A DNA stretch of 64,000 bases from Pelagovum pacificum (GCF_016134045.1 NZ_CP065915.1:1116001-1180000); one strand, 5' to 3'; shown: positions 45,836 through 55,121, counted from the first letter of the stretch. A program made the numbers and translations. The notes: generated by a model from the sequence alone, not told the origin.

Positions 45836-45974
45836 GTACGAACCCTCCAGGTCGGACCGAAGGTATGATTAACCAGCCCTGACGCCAATCAGGTTTGACT
45901 TTACAGTGAGGTGATCGCACGATCATGGCTCAAACCGATACGTTTTACTAATTTTATTTCGCGGAGAAGAATTG

Positions 45975-47183
45975 ATGAGGAACAAAGTTCGCATCGCGCT
46001 GTCGCTTGCCACCTTGCTGGCGCCGCTGGCCGGTCCGCTGGCCGCGCAGACGGCTGACGAGGAAGTCGCCGCCGAGATCGCCGAGTGCATCGAGCGGCGC
46101 TGCTCGACGCTTTCGCTCGACAACATCACCGGGCTGACGGCGATCCCGAACGAAGTCCTGTCCGCCCCCGGCATCAGCGGCTTGCGCCTGTCCCGGTCGC
46201 CCGTGACGGACCTGTCGCTGCTGAACAAGATGAGCTGGCTGGAAGAGCTCGACCTCGGCAGCACGCCGGTCACCAACCTGTCGATCCTCACCGGCCTGAC
46301 GGCGCTGCGCGACCTCGACCTCGGGGACACCGCGCCCGCAGACCTCGGCCCGGTCGGCAACCTTCCGGCGCTTGTCGAGCTCGAACTTCGCAGCGCGCGG
46401 GTGAGCGACCTCTCGGCGATCTCCGGCCTTGTGGGGATGGAGTACCTGGGCCTTGCGGACACCGATGTCACCGATCTTGCGCCGCTGGCGGGAATGAAGG
46501 CGCTGCGTCGGCTCGACCTCGACAACAGCCGGGTCGGCGATTTCGGACTGTTGGCCGAATTGCCGGCCCTGAACACGATTTTCCTGCGGCGGGCGCTCAT
46601 CGCGGACCTGGCGCCCCTGACCGGGCTCCAAGGGCTGCGGACGCTCTATATCGACCGGACCGGGGTCAGCGACCTCGCTCCGCTCTCCAACACGCGCGCC
46701 CTGGAATATCTCAGTGCTCAGGCGACCGCCGTGACCGATCTCACACCGCTGATCGCGCTGACATCTCTCCGCTCGCTCGACCTGTCGGAGACGCCGGTGT
46801 CCGATATCGCACCTCTGTCCGGAATGCGGCTGATGCGGTCGCTCTACCTGCGCGATACCCAGGTCGCCGACATCGCGAGCGTCGCCTACATGCCGATGCT
46901 TGAGCGGATCTATCTGGACAACACGCCGGTAACGGACATCGGTCCGCTGGCGGACCACGTTTGGCTGACGGACATCTACCTGCGCGGCACCGGGGTGTCC
47001 GACATCTCTGCTCTGGCGTCGCTGCCGAAACTGCGCTCCGTCGACCTGCGCGAGACGGCGGTGACCGACCTGTCGGCGTTGACCGGGCTGGAGGAGCTGT
47101 CGAGCGTCTACCTCGGTGAGCCGACGCAGGCCAATCCCGAGCATGTCGCCGCGCTCGAGGCGAACGGCGTGACGATCCGCTGA
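45975..47183 (+). CDS. Secreted internalin-like leucine-rich-repeat protein
   Basis: A 402-residue exported protein with a Sec signal (LATLLAPLAGPLAAQ). After a short cap with CIERRC, about 14 consecutive 22-residue repeats follow from residue 68 to 380, with the pattern LxxLxLxxTxVxDLxPLxxLxx, typical of internalin-type solenoids. No membrane anchor or LPXTG signal is present, so it is periplasmic or released. GGAG upstream supports ATG 45975 over the adjacent TTG. Upstream bases 45836-45974 are AT-rich and may hold its promoter. Confidence 0.9.
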   Translation: MRNKVRIALSLATLLAPLAGPLAAQTADEEVAAEIAECIERRCSTLSLDNITGLTAIPNEVLSAPGISGLRLSRSPVTDLSLLNKMSWLEELDLGSTPVTNLSILTGLTALRDLDLGDTAPADLGPVGNLPALVELELRSARVSDLSAISGLVGMEYLGLADTDVTDLAPLAGMKALRRLDLDNSRVGDFGLLAELPALNTIFLRRALIADLAPLTGLQGLRTLYIDRTGVSDLAPLSNTRALEYLSAQATAVTDLTPLIALTSLRSLDLSETPVSDIAPLSGMRLMRSLYLRDTQVADIASVAYMPMLERIYLDNTPVTDIGPLADHVWLTDIYLRGTGVSDISALASLPKLRSVDLRETAVTDLSALTGLEELSSVYLGEPTQANPEHVAALEANGVTIR

Positions 47184-47193
47184 CGGCATCCGG

Positions 47194-48000
47194 TCAGGGC
47201 AAGGTGCCCCAGGCCGGGCGGTTCCGCTCCCAGATCTTCTCACCTATCAGGCAGTCGTAACGCTCGGCCTGCGCCGGTATCACTTGCGGTGCGGGCAGGG
47301 TGCCCGCGATCTCCAGCACAAGCTTGCGGCGGATCGCCTCGGCGAAGTCGGGCCAGTCCTGCACCGCGATGACGAAGGACCCCGCACCGCCTGTCACGCA
47401 GGCGGCATAGTAGGCGTCAAGGTCGTCGACGGACCAGCGGTCATAGCCATCGTTGAAGGCCATGATCGGCAGGCCGTTGATGATGATGCCCCGGTTCAGA
47501 GTCGCCTGCCGCGCGTCGAGCACCGGGCCGCCGGAATTGTTCGGGCCGTCGCCCGAGATGTCGATCACCCGGCGCAGACCCTGAAAGCCGTTGTTGTCGA
47601 AATGGTCCGCCCCGAACCTCAACGCGGAGCTGATCGAGGTGCGCGACACCGCATAGGGATCGCTCAGCAGGAGGGCCTCGGCGAACGCGGTCGCGTCGCC
47701 GGGGGATGCGATCTCTGTCCAGTCGACGACCACGCGCTCTCCGCCCGCGCCGGCCCATTCGACGTAGGACAGGGCAATGCGGCCGATCATGCCTTCACCG
47801 ATGGAGCCGAGCACCTGTTCGCTGGTCAGGGCGGCGGCGTAGCCTTCGCGTTGGATACGATGTTCCTCGATCGTCATGGAGCGGGAGACGTCGACCATCA
47901 GCAGCAGTTCGACATCGACCTCGACAGGGCGGGGGCCGTCCTGCGCCGCGGCAGGGTGGGCGACGAGAAAGACGAGAAGCAGGAGCCAGGGGCGCGACAT
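47194..48000 (-). CDS. DUF1194 von Willebrand factor A-like exported protein
   Basis: A 268-residue protein with a Sec signal (LLLLVFLVAHPAAAQ) and a VWA-like domain: MIDAS motif LLMVDVSRSMT (DxSxS), RTSISSALRF (MIDAS Thr/Ser), and VIDISGDGPNNSGG. This matches DUF1194, common in Rhodobacterales, of unknown function. It is convergent with the leucine-rich-repeat gene, with ten bases between stops. Confidence 0.88.
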   Translation of the reverse strand: MSRPWLLLLVFLVAHPAAAQDGPRPVEVDVELLLMVDVSRSMTIEEHRIQREGYAAALTSEQVLGSIGEGMIGRIALSYVEWAGAGGERVVVDWTEIASPGDATAFAEALLLSDPYAVSRTSISSALRFGADHFDNNGFQGLRRVIDISGDGPNNSGGPVLDARQATLNRGIIINGLPIMAFNDGYDRWSVDDLDAYYAACVTGGAGSFVIAVQDWPDFAEAIRRKLVLEIAGTLPAPQVIPAQAERYDCLIGEKIWERNRPAWGTLP

Positions 48001-48329
48001 GGGGTCAGCTTCGACAGCGGCGCCACGGTCTGTCCAATGACGAGGTGGTGAACGTAGGGTGCGCGCTCGATGCGCACCCCCGGTGTGGGTGGGACGGCCG
48101 CCGGGTGCGCATCGAGCGCGCACCCTACGCCTTGCGGCGGAAGGGGGGGGCAGGTGGTGCGGGACTCTGCGCGCGGCAGCGGTGATGGGAACGCGCGTTC
48201 CGGGTTGCCGCCGGGACGGCGGAAACCATCCCGGAGCCGGCGCTTTTCCCACGCACTTATCCACACCCTTTCCAGAGGAAAAAGTGTTGTATTACTTGCC
48301 GTTAGATCGTTATCGGGGCAGGCGCGGAC
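48001..48329. other. 329-base intergenic region containing a long inverted repeat
   Basis: It lies between the DUF1194 and dnaB genes, both minus strand. It holds the REP-like inverted repeat at 48054-48128, a run of eight or nine G at about 48146-48154, and the dnaB 3' region. I find no convincing gene or RNA fold. Confidence 0.5.
48054..48128. repeat. 26-base perfect inverted repeat (REP-like, GTAGGGTGCGC type)
   Basis: The arms at 48054-48079 and 48103-48128 are exact reverse complements of 26 bases, starting GTAGGGTGCGCGC, with a 23-base spacer. Each arm can also fold on itself through GGGTGCGC/GCGCACCC. It resembles the GTAGG-starting REP sequences associated with REP-associated tyrosine transposases; no such transposase gene is in the window. 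Confidence 0.85.
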
Positions 48330-49835
48330 CTAGAAGTCCCTGTCCTCCCCGGTCTGCCATGGCTTCACCAGGTTGCCGAAGCGGGTGAAGCGGCCCTCGA
48401 AGGACAGATCCACGGTGCCGATCGGCCCGTGACGCTGCTTGCCGATGATGACTTCGGCCCGTCCGTGCAGCTTTTCCATCTCATCCTGCCAGGCGGCCAT
48501 CTTCTCCATCTCGTGGTCGCCGGGTTTTTCACGTTCCTTGTAGTATTCCTCACGGAACACGAACATCACGACGTCCGCGTCCTGCTCGATCGAGCCGGAT
48601 TCGCGAAGGTCGGAGAGCTGCGGTCGCTTGTCATCGCGGCTCTCGACCTGACGGGAGAGCTGGGACAGGGCGATGACGGGGATGTCGAGCTCCTTGGCGA
48701 TCGCCTTGAGGCCCTGGGTGATCTCGGACACCTCGTTCACGCGGCTGTCCTTGGCCGAAGCCGGACGCACGAGCTGGAGATAGTCGACCATCAGCACGTC
48801 GAGCCCGTGTGTCCGTTTCAGCCGCCGCGCACGTGCGGCGAGTTGGCTGATCGGCAGGGCGGGCGTGTCGTCGATGTAAAGCGGGCAGGCCTCGAGCGTC
48901 TTGGCGGCCTCGACGAAGCGGCGGAATTCACCCTCCGTCATGTTACCGCGCCGGATCTGCTCGGACGGGACCTCGGACGCTTCGGAAAGGACGCGGGCGG
49001 CGAGCTGCTCGGCGCTCATCTCCAGCGAGTAGAAGCCCACCACGCCGCCGTCGACGGCGACGTCGCGGCCCTCGCTGTCGGTGCCACGGCGATAGGCCTT
49101 GGCGATGTTGAAGGCGATGTTGGTGGCAAGCGAGGTCTTCCCCATCGAGGGACGGCCGGCGAGGATCAGAAGGTCGGACTTGTGCAGGCCGCCGAGCTTC
49201 TTGTCGAGGTCGGTGAGCCCGGTCGAGATGCCGGCCAGCCCACCGTCGCGCTTGTAGGCCGTCGCGGCGACTTCCACCGCATCGGTGACGGCGCGCAGGA
49301 ACGACTGGAAGCCGCTTTCGGTCTGGCCCTGCTCGGCAAGCTTGTAGAGCTTCTGTTCCGCCGCGACGATCTGGTCGCGCGGTTCGCTGTCGACCGTGAC
49401 GCTGGCCGCCTGTCCGGCGATATCGTGACCGAGCGAGATCAGCTCCCGCCGGATGGCGAGGTCGTAGATCATCTGCGCGTAGTCGCGGACGGCGTAGGTC
49501 GAAATCGCGAAGCCGGCGAGCCGGGCGAGATAGGCCGCGCCACCGAGTTCCTTCAGCCCTTCGTGGTCGGCAAGGTAGGAGGCGAGCGTCACCGGCGACG
49601 CGAGCGCGTTCTTGGTGATCCGCTGGGCGGCGGTCTCGAAGATCGCGGCATGGACGGGGTCGTAGAAGTGCTGCGGCCCGATCACCATGGCGATGCGGTC
49701 ATAGACATCGTTCGTCGTCAGAATTGCGCCGAGAAGCTGCTGTTCCGCCTCGATCGAGTGAGGCAGCGTCATGCCCTCGTCGGTCTTTACGGACTCGTCC
49801 ACCTTCGCCGCGCGCAACGGCGTAATGTCATTCAT
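48330..49835 (-). CDS. dnaB: Replicative DNA helicase DnaB
   Basis: The hexameric replication-fork helicase, 501 residues. The N-terminal domain starts at LPHSIEAEQQLLGAIL; Walker A is AGRPSMGKTSLA (about 227), followed by FYSLEMSAEQL, Walker B VLMVDYLQL and KDSRVNEVSEI, the standard DnaB order. ATG 49835 gives the family length. It stands alone between intergenic spaces of 178 bases or more. Confidence 0.97.
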   Translation of the reverse strand: MNDITPLRAAKVDESVKTDEGMTLPHSIEAEQQLLGAILTTNDVYDRIAMVIGPQHFYDPVHAAIFETAAQRITKNALASPVTLASYLADHEGLKELGGAAYLARLAGFAISTYAVRDYAQMIYDLAIRRELISLGHDIAGQAASVTVDSEPRDQIVAAEQKLYKLAEQGQTESGFQSFLRAVTDAVEVAATAYKRDGGLAGISTGLTDLDKKLGGLHKSDLLILAGRPSMGKTSLATNIAFNIAKAYRRGTDSEGRDVAVDGGVVGFYSLEMSAEQLAARVLSEASEVPSEQIRRGNMTEGEFRRFVEAAKTLEACPLYIDDTPALPISQLAARARRLKRTHGLDVLMVDYLQLVRPASAKDSRVNEVSEITQGLKAIAKELDIPVIALSQLSRQVESRDDKRPQLSDLRESGSIEQDADVVMFVFREEYYKEREKPGDHEMEKMAAWQDEMEKLHGRAEVIIGKQRHGPIGTVDLSFEGRFTRFGNLVKPWQTGEDRDF

Positions 49836-50013
49836 GCCGGTGTCCCACTCTGGCTCGATTCCCTGCCGAAGGTGTTACGCGATCGCTCGCGACACCTTCA
49901 ATCTGGATATCCTGTGCATAGCTTCGTGTCGGATCGGAATTGGCCAGATGATGCGGCCAACAGGCGATGCCGGTCAACATCTCGGTGTCGCGAAGCAATT
50001 GACCTAGCGTCGC

Positions 50014-50685
50014 TCAGGCGGACGGCTGCCAATCTCTGGGCGCCTTGAGGTACCCCTCCACCGCGTCGAGCGTGGCGTCGTCGAAGGCGTCGCGCCGACG
50101 GGCCTCCGCCAGCACGTCCCACCATGTGCAGAGGTGAATCAGCTGGACGCCGTGATCGGCGAGCCGCCCGGTCGTCTCGGGGTAGATGTCGTAATAGAAG
50201 ATCACCGCCGTCGCGCCACAGGTCGCGCCGGTGTCGCGGATCGCGTCGACGAAGGAGAGCTTGCTGCCGCCGTCGGTCGTGAGGTCCTCGACCAGCAACA
50301 CGCGCTGACCCTCCGACATCGCGCCCTCGATCCGGGCGTTGCGGCCGTAGCCCTTCGGCTTCTTGCGCACGTAGGTCATCGGCAGGGCGAGCCGCTCTGC
50401 GACGAACGCCGCGAAAGGGATGCCCGCCGTCTCGCCGCCGGCGATGTTGTCGAACGCCTCGAAGCCCGCCTCGCGCATGATCGTCACCGCGAGGAAATCC
50501 ATCAGCGTGGCGCGGATTCGCGGGAAGGAGATCAGCTTGCGGCAGTCGATGTAGGTCGGGGCCTTGTTGCCGCTGGCGTGGGTGAACGGCTCGGTCGCGT
50601 TGAAGTGGACCGCGCCGATCTCCAGCAGCATCGAGGCGGAGAGTCGCGCGATTTCGGACTTGTCGGGAAAGCCGGAAGGGATCAT
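50014..50685 (-). CDS. pyrE: Orotate phosphoribosyltransferase
   Basis: A pyrimidine-synthesis enzyme of 223 residues that joins orotate and PRPP. PRPP-binding loop [13 protein letters not shown] (about residues 118-130), [20 protein letters not shown] and the lysine-rich [14 protein letters not shown] catalytic loop are all present. It stands alone on the minus strand between dnaB and nlpD, 117 bases after nlpD. Confidence 0.93.
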   Translation of the reverse strand: MIPSGFPDKSEIARLSASMLLEIGAVHFNATEPFTHASGNKAPTYIDCRKLISFPRIRATLMDFLAVTIMREAGFEAFDNIAGGETAGIPFAAFVAERLALPMTYVRKKPKGYGRNARIEGAMSEGQRVLLVEDLTTDGGSKLSFVDAIRDTGATCGATAVIFYYDIYPETTGRLADHGVQLIHLCTWWDVLAEARRRDAFDDATLDAVEGYLKAPRDWQPSA

Positions 50686-50777
50686 CGCACGTCTCCTTGT
50701 TGCGCAGGTCGGTCCGCCTCAGACCACTTTCCGCCGACGCTGTCCAGATTCACGGAATCTCAACGAAATTCCGATAT

Positions 50778-50798
50778 CGATTTTTCGGCGAAAAATCG
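50778..50798. repeat. Nine-base stem hairpin downstream of nlpD
   Basis: CGATTTTTC (50778-50786) and GAAAAATCG (50790-50798) pair around GGC, five bases after the nlpD stop. The stem is AT-rich with internal T-runs; it could end nlpD transcription or be an operator for pyrE. Confidence 0.45.
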
Positions 50799-50802
50799 GG
50801 GA

Positions 50803-52002
50803 TCAGGGCAGGTAGCCATTCGGATCGACGCTTTGCAGACCTTCGCGGGTCTCGAAATGCAGGTAGGCCGGGTCGCCATTCGGGATCCGGGCCAGCGTCT
50901 GCCCCTGGCTGACGCTCTGGTCCTTCTGCACTTCGAGGTCGGTCAGGTTCACGTAGACCGTCAGCAGGTTGTCGGGGTGACGGACCACCACGATCGACGC
51001 CCCGTCGGTATCCTGCGTGATCGCGGCGACCGTACCGGCGGCGGCGGCCCGCACCGGCGCACCGGGGGAGGACAGGATGTCGATCCCCTCGTTCCGGCCG
51101 CGTGCGAATTCACGGATGATGGAGCCATCGACCGGCATGATCAGCGGCGCGTCGGAGCTTGGCGCCGTCGTCCGCTGCTCGCCGAGGTCGGGGGCCGGCG
51201 GCGGCGCGGGAGCGTCTTCGGCCTCTGCCGTGTCGTTCGAGGTGACCGGCATCGGGTCCTCGTCCGGCAGTGGCGCGCTGGAGGAGGGCGGAAGCGGCGT
51301 CGGGCTGCCCTCGCCGGGGATCGTGGTCACCGCGACGGCGTCGGTCGCGGGCTCGGCCGGCGCGGCGGCGCCGCCCTGCGGGATCAGGAGTTGCTGGCCC
51401 TCGCGCACGGCGAGGTCGGCGCCGAGGCCGTTCCAGTCGGCGATGCCGCGGACCGGCACGTTATAGAGCCGGGAGATCGTGTAGATCGTCTCTCCCCGCT
51501 GGACCTGGTGGCGCAGCGGCTCCGCCCCGGCGGGGGCGGCCGGGCGCACCTGCGTCGTGCTGCTGGTCGCGCCGCCGGCACGGTCGATGGCGGCGGAGGC
51601 GAGCTCTGTCACGTTGACCTGGCCCGGCGCCTGCAGGCTGTTGCCGGCGTCGACGCGCGCGGGCAGGGCGAGGACTTCGCCGGCACGCAGCGGCGCCTGC
51701 AGCTCGACCCCGTTGAAGCGGGCGAGGCTCTCCGCCTCGAGCCCGAGACGGGCGGCGACCGAGGTCACCGTGTCGCCCTGCCGGGCGACAACGACCTGCG
51801 TGTTGGGATAGGTGATGACCCCGCGCTCGTCCGCGGCCGGGCGCGCCGCGTAGTCGGCGCTCGCCGCCTCGCTGGTGTCGAAGCCGTTGCCGAGGTTGCG
51901 CAGGTCCGGATCGAACTGCCCGTTGCTGCAGGCCGCCACGAGCCCGAGGAGGCCCGATGCCGCGATCAGCCGGCCGGCGGTTGGAAATGCTCTCGTCGCC
52001 AT
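50803..52002 (-). CDS. nlpD: NlpD-like lipoprotein: LysM domains plus degenerate M23 (LytM) domain
   Basis: A 399-residue outer-membrane-type lipoprotein with lipobox LVAACS (Cys at about 26). Two LysM domains lie at about 70-115 (VVARQGDTVTSVAARLGL) and 165-210 (HQVQRGETIYTISRLYNVP). A Pro-rich linker leads to a LytM/M23 domain (about 300-399) in which the metal ligands are lost: NEGIDI replaces HxGxD and YLHFE replaces HLHF. This matches NlpD/EnvC-type activators of amidases rather than active peptidases. It follows surE and pcm, the usual order. AGGA supports ATG 52002. Confidence 0.9.
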   Translation of the reverse strand: MATRAFPTAGRLIAASGLLGLVAACSNGQFDPDLRNLGNGFDTSEAASADYAARPAADERGVITYPNTQVVVARQGDTVTSVAARLGLEAESLARFNGVELQAPLRAGEVLALPARVDAGNSLQAPGQVNVTELASAAIDRAGGATSSTTQVRPAAPAGAEPLRHQVQRGETIYTISRLYNVPVRGIADWNGLGADLAVREGQQLLIPQGGAAAPAEPATDAVAVTTIPGEGSPTPLPPSSSAPLPDEDPMPVTSNDTAEAEDAPAPPPAPDLGEQRTTAPSSDAPLIMPVDGSIIREFARGRNEGIDILSSPGAPVRAAAAGTVAAITQDTDGASIVVVRHPDNLLTVYVNLTDLEVQKDQSVSQGQTLARIPNGDPAYLHFETREGLQSVDPNGYLP

Positions 52003-52086
52003 TCTCTCGTCCTCAAATGTCCCGCGCCCCGTTGGATCGGGACGTTCTGCTGTGCCTGTCACCGACGCCCTGCCGGGGCGCCGCAC

Positions 52087-52728
52087 TCATTCCTGTCCGA
52101 GCCCCTCGACGAGCGGCACGAACCGCACGGCGCGAAGCTCCTCGTACTCGTAGCCCTCGTCGGTCCGCTCCACGCGGATCAGGCTCTGTACCGCGTCGGA
52201 CTGGCCGACGGGCAACACCATGATACCGCCTGGACGGAGTTGCGCCAATAGGGGGCCCGGCGGGTCCTCCGCGGCGGCCGTGACGATGATCTTGTCGAAG
52301 GGGGCCTGTTCGGGCACGCCGTGGCTGCCGTCGGCGGTCATCGAGGTGATGTTGACCAGGCCGAGCTCGTCGAACACCGCCTGGGCGTCGCGCACCAGCC
52401 GCCGGTGCCGGTCCACGGTGTAGACCCGCCTTGCGAGGTGGCTGAGGATCGCGGCCTGGTAGCCGGAACCGGTCCCGACCTCGAGCACCTTGTCGCGGGG
52501 CTGCACGTTCAGCGCCTGTGTCATCAGGCCGACGACGGAGGGCTGGCTGATCGTCTGGCCGCAGGAGATCGGCAGCGGCATGTCCTCGTAGGCGCGTTCC
52601 GCGAACAGGCCGGTGACGAAGCGCAAGCGGTCCGTCTGCTCCATCGCGTGCAGCACACGGGCGTCGGTGACCCCGCGCGAGCGCAGGGCGAAGAGGAACT
52701 GCATCTTGCGTTCGGCCTCGGTGGTCAC
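52087..52728 (-). CDS. pcm: Protein-L-isoaspartate O-methyltransferase
   Basis: A repair enzyme of 213 residues that methylates L-isoaspartyl residues. Motifs are [33 protein letters not shown] (SAM site), [11 protein letters not shown] and [14 protein letters not shown]. The GTG start at 52728 overlaps the surE stop (GTGA); an ATG eight codons later is an alternative. It lies between surE and nlpD. Confidence 0.94.
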   Translation of the reverse strand: MTTEAERKMQFLFALRSRGVTDARVLHAMEQTDRLRFVTGLFAERAYEDMPLPISCGQTISQPSVVGLMTQALNVQPRDKVLEVGTGSGYQAAILSHLARRVYTVDRHRRLVRDAQAVFDELGLVNITSMTADGSHGVPEQAPFDKIIVTAAAEDPPGPLLAQLRPGGIMVLPVGQSDAVQSLIRVERTDEGYEYEELRAVRFVPLVEGLGQE

Positions 52729-53510
52729 GAAAGCGCGTCCCCGACGGCGTCCAGCATCTCGGACGCGGTGAAGTCGGCCCGCATCGGGGTGACCGAGATC
52801 CGCCCCTCGAGGTTGGCGTTCGCGTCCGTCCCCGGCGCGCAGGGCGCGCGCTGGTCGCCGTTCTTCACCCAGAGGAACCGGCGACCGCCGGGGGAGACAT
52901 GCGCCTCGACCGAATGGCGGACGTTCTTGCGCTGGCCCTGGCGGGCGACTTCGAAGCCGGACACCTCGGCGGCCGGGATCGGTGGGAAGTTCACGTTGTA
53001 GAACAGGCGGTAACTGCCGCTGTCCCACGGGGCGTCGGCGATCAGCCGGCGGACGATGTCGACACCGTGGGCCGCCGCGGCCTCGAACGGGTTGTCGAGC
53101 TTCACGTTCCCCGGGCCCATGTATTGCGACAGAGCGATTGCGGGCACGTCCTGAAGGGCCGCCTCCATCGCCGCGCCGATGGTGCCGGAATAGGCGGCGT
53201 TCTCGGCGGCGTTGTTGCCCCGGTTCACGCCGGAGAGCACGAGGTCGGGCGGGGTGCCGTCGAGCACGTCATAGAGCCCGGCAAGGACGCAGTCGGCAGG
53301 CGTGCCCTCGGCTGCGAAGCGGCGGGGGCCCATCTCGGCGATCATGGTCGGGTGAACGTAGGAGATGCAGTGCGCCACGCCCGATTGCTCGAACGCCGGC
53401 GCGACGGTCCAGACTTCGCCGTCAGGACCCGCGACTTCGGTCGCGATGTCATGCAGAACCGCGAGGCCCGGCGCGTTGATGCCGTCGTCGTTGGTGATGA
53501 GGATGCGCAT
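52725..53510 (-). CDS. surE: 5'/3'-nucleotidase SurE
   Basis: A metal-dependent nucleotidase of 261 residues. The family start [19 protein letters not shown] carries the DD metal ligands; [25 protein letters not shown] has the conserved Asn/Ser ligands; and VNFPP is near residue 190. It begins the surE-pcm-nlpD operon. Confidence 0.96.
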   Translation of the reverse strand: MRILITNDDGINAPGLAVLHDIATEVAGPDGEVWTVAPAFEQSGVAHCISYVHPTMIAEMGPRRFAAEGTPADCVLAGLYDVLDGTPPDLVLSGVNRGNNAAENAAYSGTIGAAMEAALQDVPAIALSQYMGPGNVKLDNPFEAAAAHGVDIVRRLIADAPWDSGSYRLFYNVNFPPIPAAEVSGFEVARQGQRKNVRHSVEAHVSPGGRRFLWVKNGDQRAPCAPGTDANANLEGRISVTPMRADFTASEMLDAVGDALS

Positions 53511-53595
53511 TGCTGCCCGGTCGTCGCCTTTTGTCCTTCCTATGCGAGGTGGTCGCGGGCGGCAAGGCGGCGGGCGGCATTAAGGTCCGGCAGCG

Positions 53596-54237
53596 TCAGC
53601 CGAGGATTTCGGGCAGCAGCCGGGCGGCCTCGTCCGTGGGGCTGGCCAGCGGCGAGCGATCCTCGCCGGGGTGGAACCGTGCGCGCATGGCGGTCGGCAT
53701 CGGGTTCGGCGTCAGGATCTTCACCTGCGGGCCGGTCCGCGCGGTTTCGGCCTGCCAGCTGCGGGCGATCGCGATCTGTGCGGCCTTGGTGGCGCCGTAG
53801 GTGGCATAGAACGCCTCGCCGCCACGCGGATCGTCGAAGAACACGGCGCGGCCGTCGGTGCCGAGCAGCGGCGCGACATAACTGACGAGGCGCTGGGTCG
53901 CGGCGATATTGACGTCGACCGAGCTGGCGAAGTCCTTCGGCCCGATGTTCGGCGCTGGCGCCAGCGGCGCGGCGTGGATCGCGGCGTGTACGAAGAGCGA
54001 CAGCCGGCCCCAGCGGTCGTGGATCGACCGGCAGAGCTGCTGCATCGCGGCGTCCGTCGTGATGTCCATCGGCGCGAGCGTCGCCTCACCGCCTGCGGCG
54101 CGGACGAGGTCGTCGAGCTCTTCCAGTGCGCCGGTCGTGCGGGCGCAGGCCACGATATGATGCGTGGGGGCGAGCGCCACGGCGAGCGCGTGGCCGAGCC
54201 CGCGCGAGGCTCCGGTGATAAGGGCTACCTTGGTCAT
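53596..54237 (-). CDS. Short-chain dehydrogenase/reductase
   Basis: A 213-residue NAD(P)-dependent SDR: TGASRGLGHALA (about residues 8-19), CARTTG (NADP preference possible), a shifted NNAG-equivalent (VHAAIHAA) and catalytic YGATK (about 158-162). The active-site Ser is not obvious (FFDDPRGG), so activity is uncertain. It resembles short SDRs of the YciK type. It is 85 bases from surE, same direction. Confidence 0.8.
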   Translation of the reverse strand: MTKVALITGASRGLGHALAVALAPTHHIVACARTTGALEELDDLVRAAGGEATLAPMDITTDAAMQQLCRSIHDRWGRLSLFVHAAIHAAPLAPAPNIGPKDFASSVDVNIAATQRLVSYVAPLLGTDGRAVFFDDPRGGEAFYATYGATKAAQIAIARSWQAETARTGPQVKILTPNPMPTAMRARFHPGEDRSPLASPTDEAARLLPEILG

Positions 54238-54268
54238 CGCCGCGTCTTGGCGCGGTGGCGGCACGGGG

Positions 54269-54826
54269 TCAAGAGGCGGTGGCGTTGTGCCGTTCGGCAA
54301 GCTCTTTCAGGCCGGCGTCGATGTCGCCGGTCGCCCCGATCCAGTCGACGAAGCGCGGAAAGTCCTGCTCCATCGTCTCGAGCTTCATGGCCATCACGTG
54401 CGTCTTGTCCTTGAGGAACGCGCGGATGTTGGCGGTGACGGTATCGACGTAATCGAGGGCGACGTCCGTCCGGGCCGGCGGTTCGGCCCGCCAGCCGGAG
54501 CCGAGCAGGATGCCGTTCCGGTAGGCCTGCAGGATGCCGGGATTCTTACGTGCGGCGAAGCTCGCCGCCACCTCTTCCCGAATGCGGGTCAGGTGCACGT
54601 AGGCCGCGTCGTCGCCCCATTCCTCGTCAAGTCGGCCGAGGAGCCACGACAGGCGATTGTCGATCTCGATGTGATCGACGTCATAATCCAGACGCGCATC
54701 ACCGAGGAGATGCGTCCGGCTTGCGCTTGCGGACGTGTGGCTCGTCAGGTGGCCACAGGCGCGGGCCAGCGTGGTGGAGCCGCAGCGGCCGGTGCTGAGA
54801 ACGAAGATATTGCGTGGAAAGCTCAT
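54269..54826 (-). CDS. Sulfotransferase-like P-loop protein
   Basis: A 185-residue protein with STGRCGSTTLARAC near the N-terminus, the PAPS-binding 5'-phosphosulfate loop (PSB) of sulfotransferases. Later segments TRIREEVAASFA and MAMKLETMEQDFPRFVDWIG fit the 3'-phosphate-binding and C-terminal helices. It may transfer sulfate to a small molecule or glycan; the acceptor is unknown. An in-frame TTG seven codons earlier is an alternative start. Confidence 0.75.
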   Translation of the reverse strand: MSFPRNIFVLSTGRCGSTTLARACGHLTSHTSASASRTHLLGDARLDYDVDHIEIDNRLSWLLGRLDEEWGDDAAYVHLTRIREEVAASFAARKNPGILQAYRNGILLGSGWRAEPPARTDVALDYVDTVTANIRAFLKDKTHVMAMKLETMEQDFPRFVDWIGATGDIDAGLKELAERHNATAS

Positions 54827-54863
54827 GTTGTCCCGTGTGCCGCGCAAGCGTGGCGAGTTTGGG

Positions 54864-55121
54864 TCAGCCGCGCGGCATCGTCAGGATTCTCTGCCCGCGT
54901 TGCCCCTGGAGCACGACCTGCACCTGGTCGATGGCCACCACCCGGCCGGCTTGCGTCAGATCGCCCGGCGCGACGGTATCGATCGTGCCTTCGGGATAGC
55001 GCAGCATGGCGCGCGGTCCGTCGGCGCTCGTGATGAGCCCGACGAGGATTGTGTCGCGGGTGTCGATTGCGCCACTGTCGGTCGCGGCCGACGCGACCGT
55101 CTCGTTGGTCTGTTCTTCCAT
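54864..55121 (-). CDS. Small PilP/GspC-like domain protein
   Basis: An 85-residue protein. After an acidic N-terminal 25 residues it has ILVGLITSADGPRAMLRY, then GTIDTVAPGD and a short beta-rich end (VQVVLQGQRG), the pattern of the PilP/GspC homology region of pilus/type II secretion proteins. No membrane helix or signal peptide is present, unusual for that family. GGAAGGACG precedes the ATG at 55121. No pilus genes are near. Confidence 0.6.
   Translation of the reverse strand: MEEQTNETVASAATDSGAIDTRDTILVGLITSADGPRAMLRYPEGTIDTVAPGDLTQAGRVVAIDQVQVVLQGQRGQRILTMPRG

Noticed and set aside
48130..48330. Possible small RNA upstream of the inverted repeat near dnaB
   Set aside because: No conserved fold, promoter or terminator could be recognised; the poly-G tract argues against a structured RNA.
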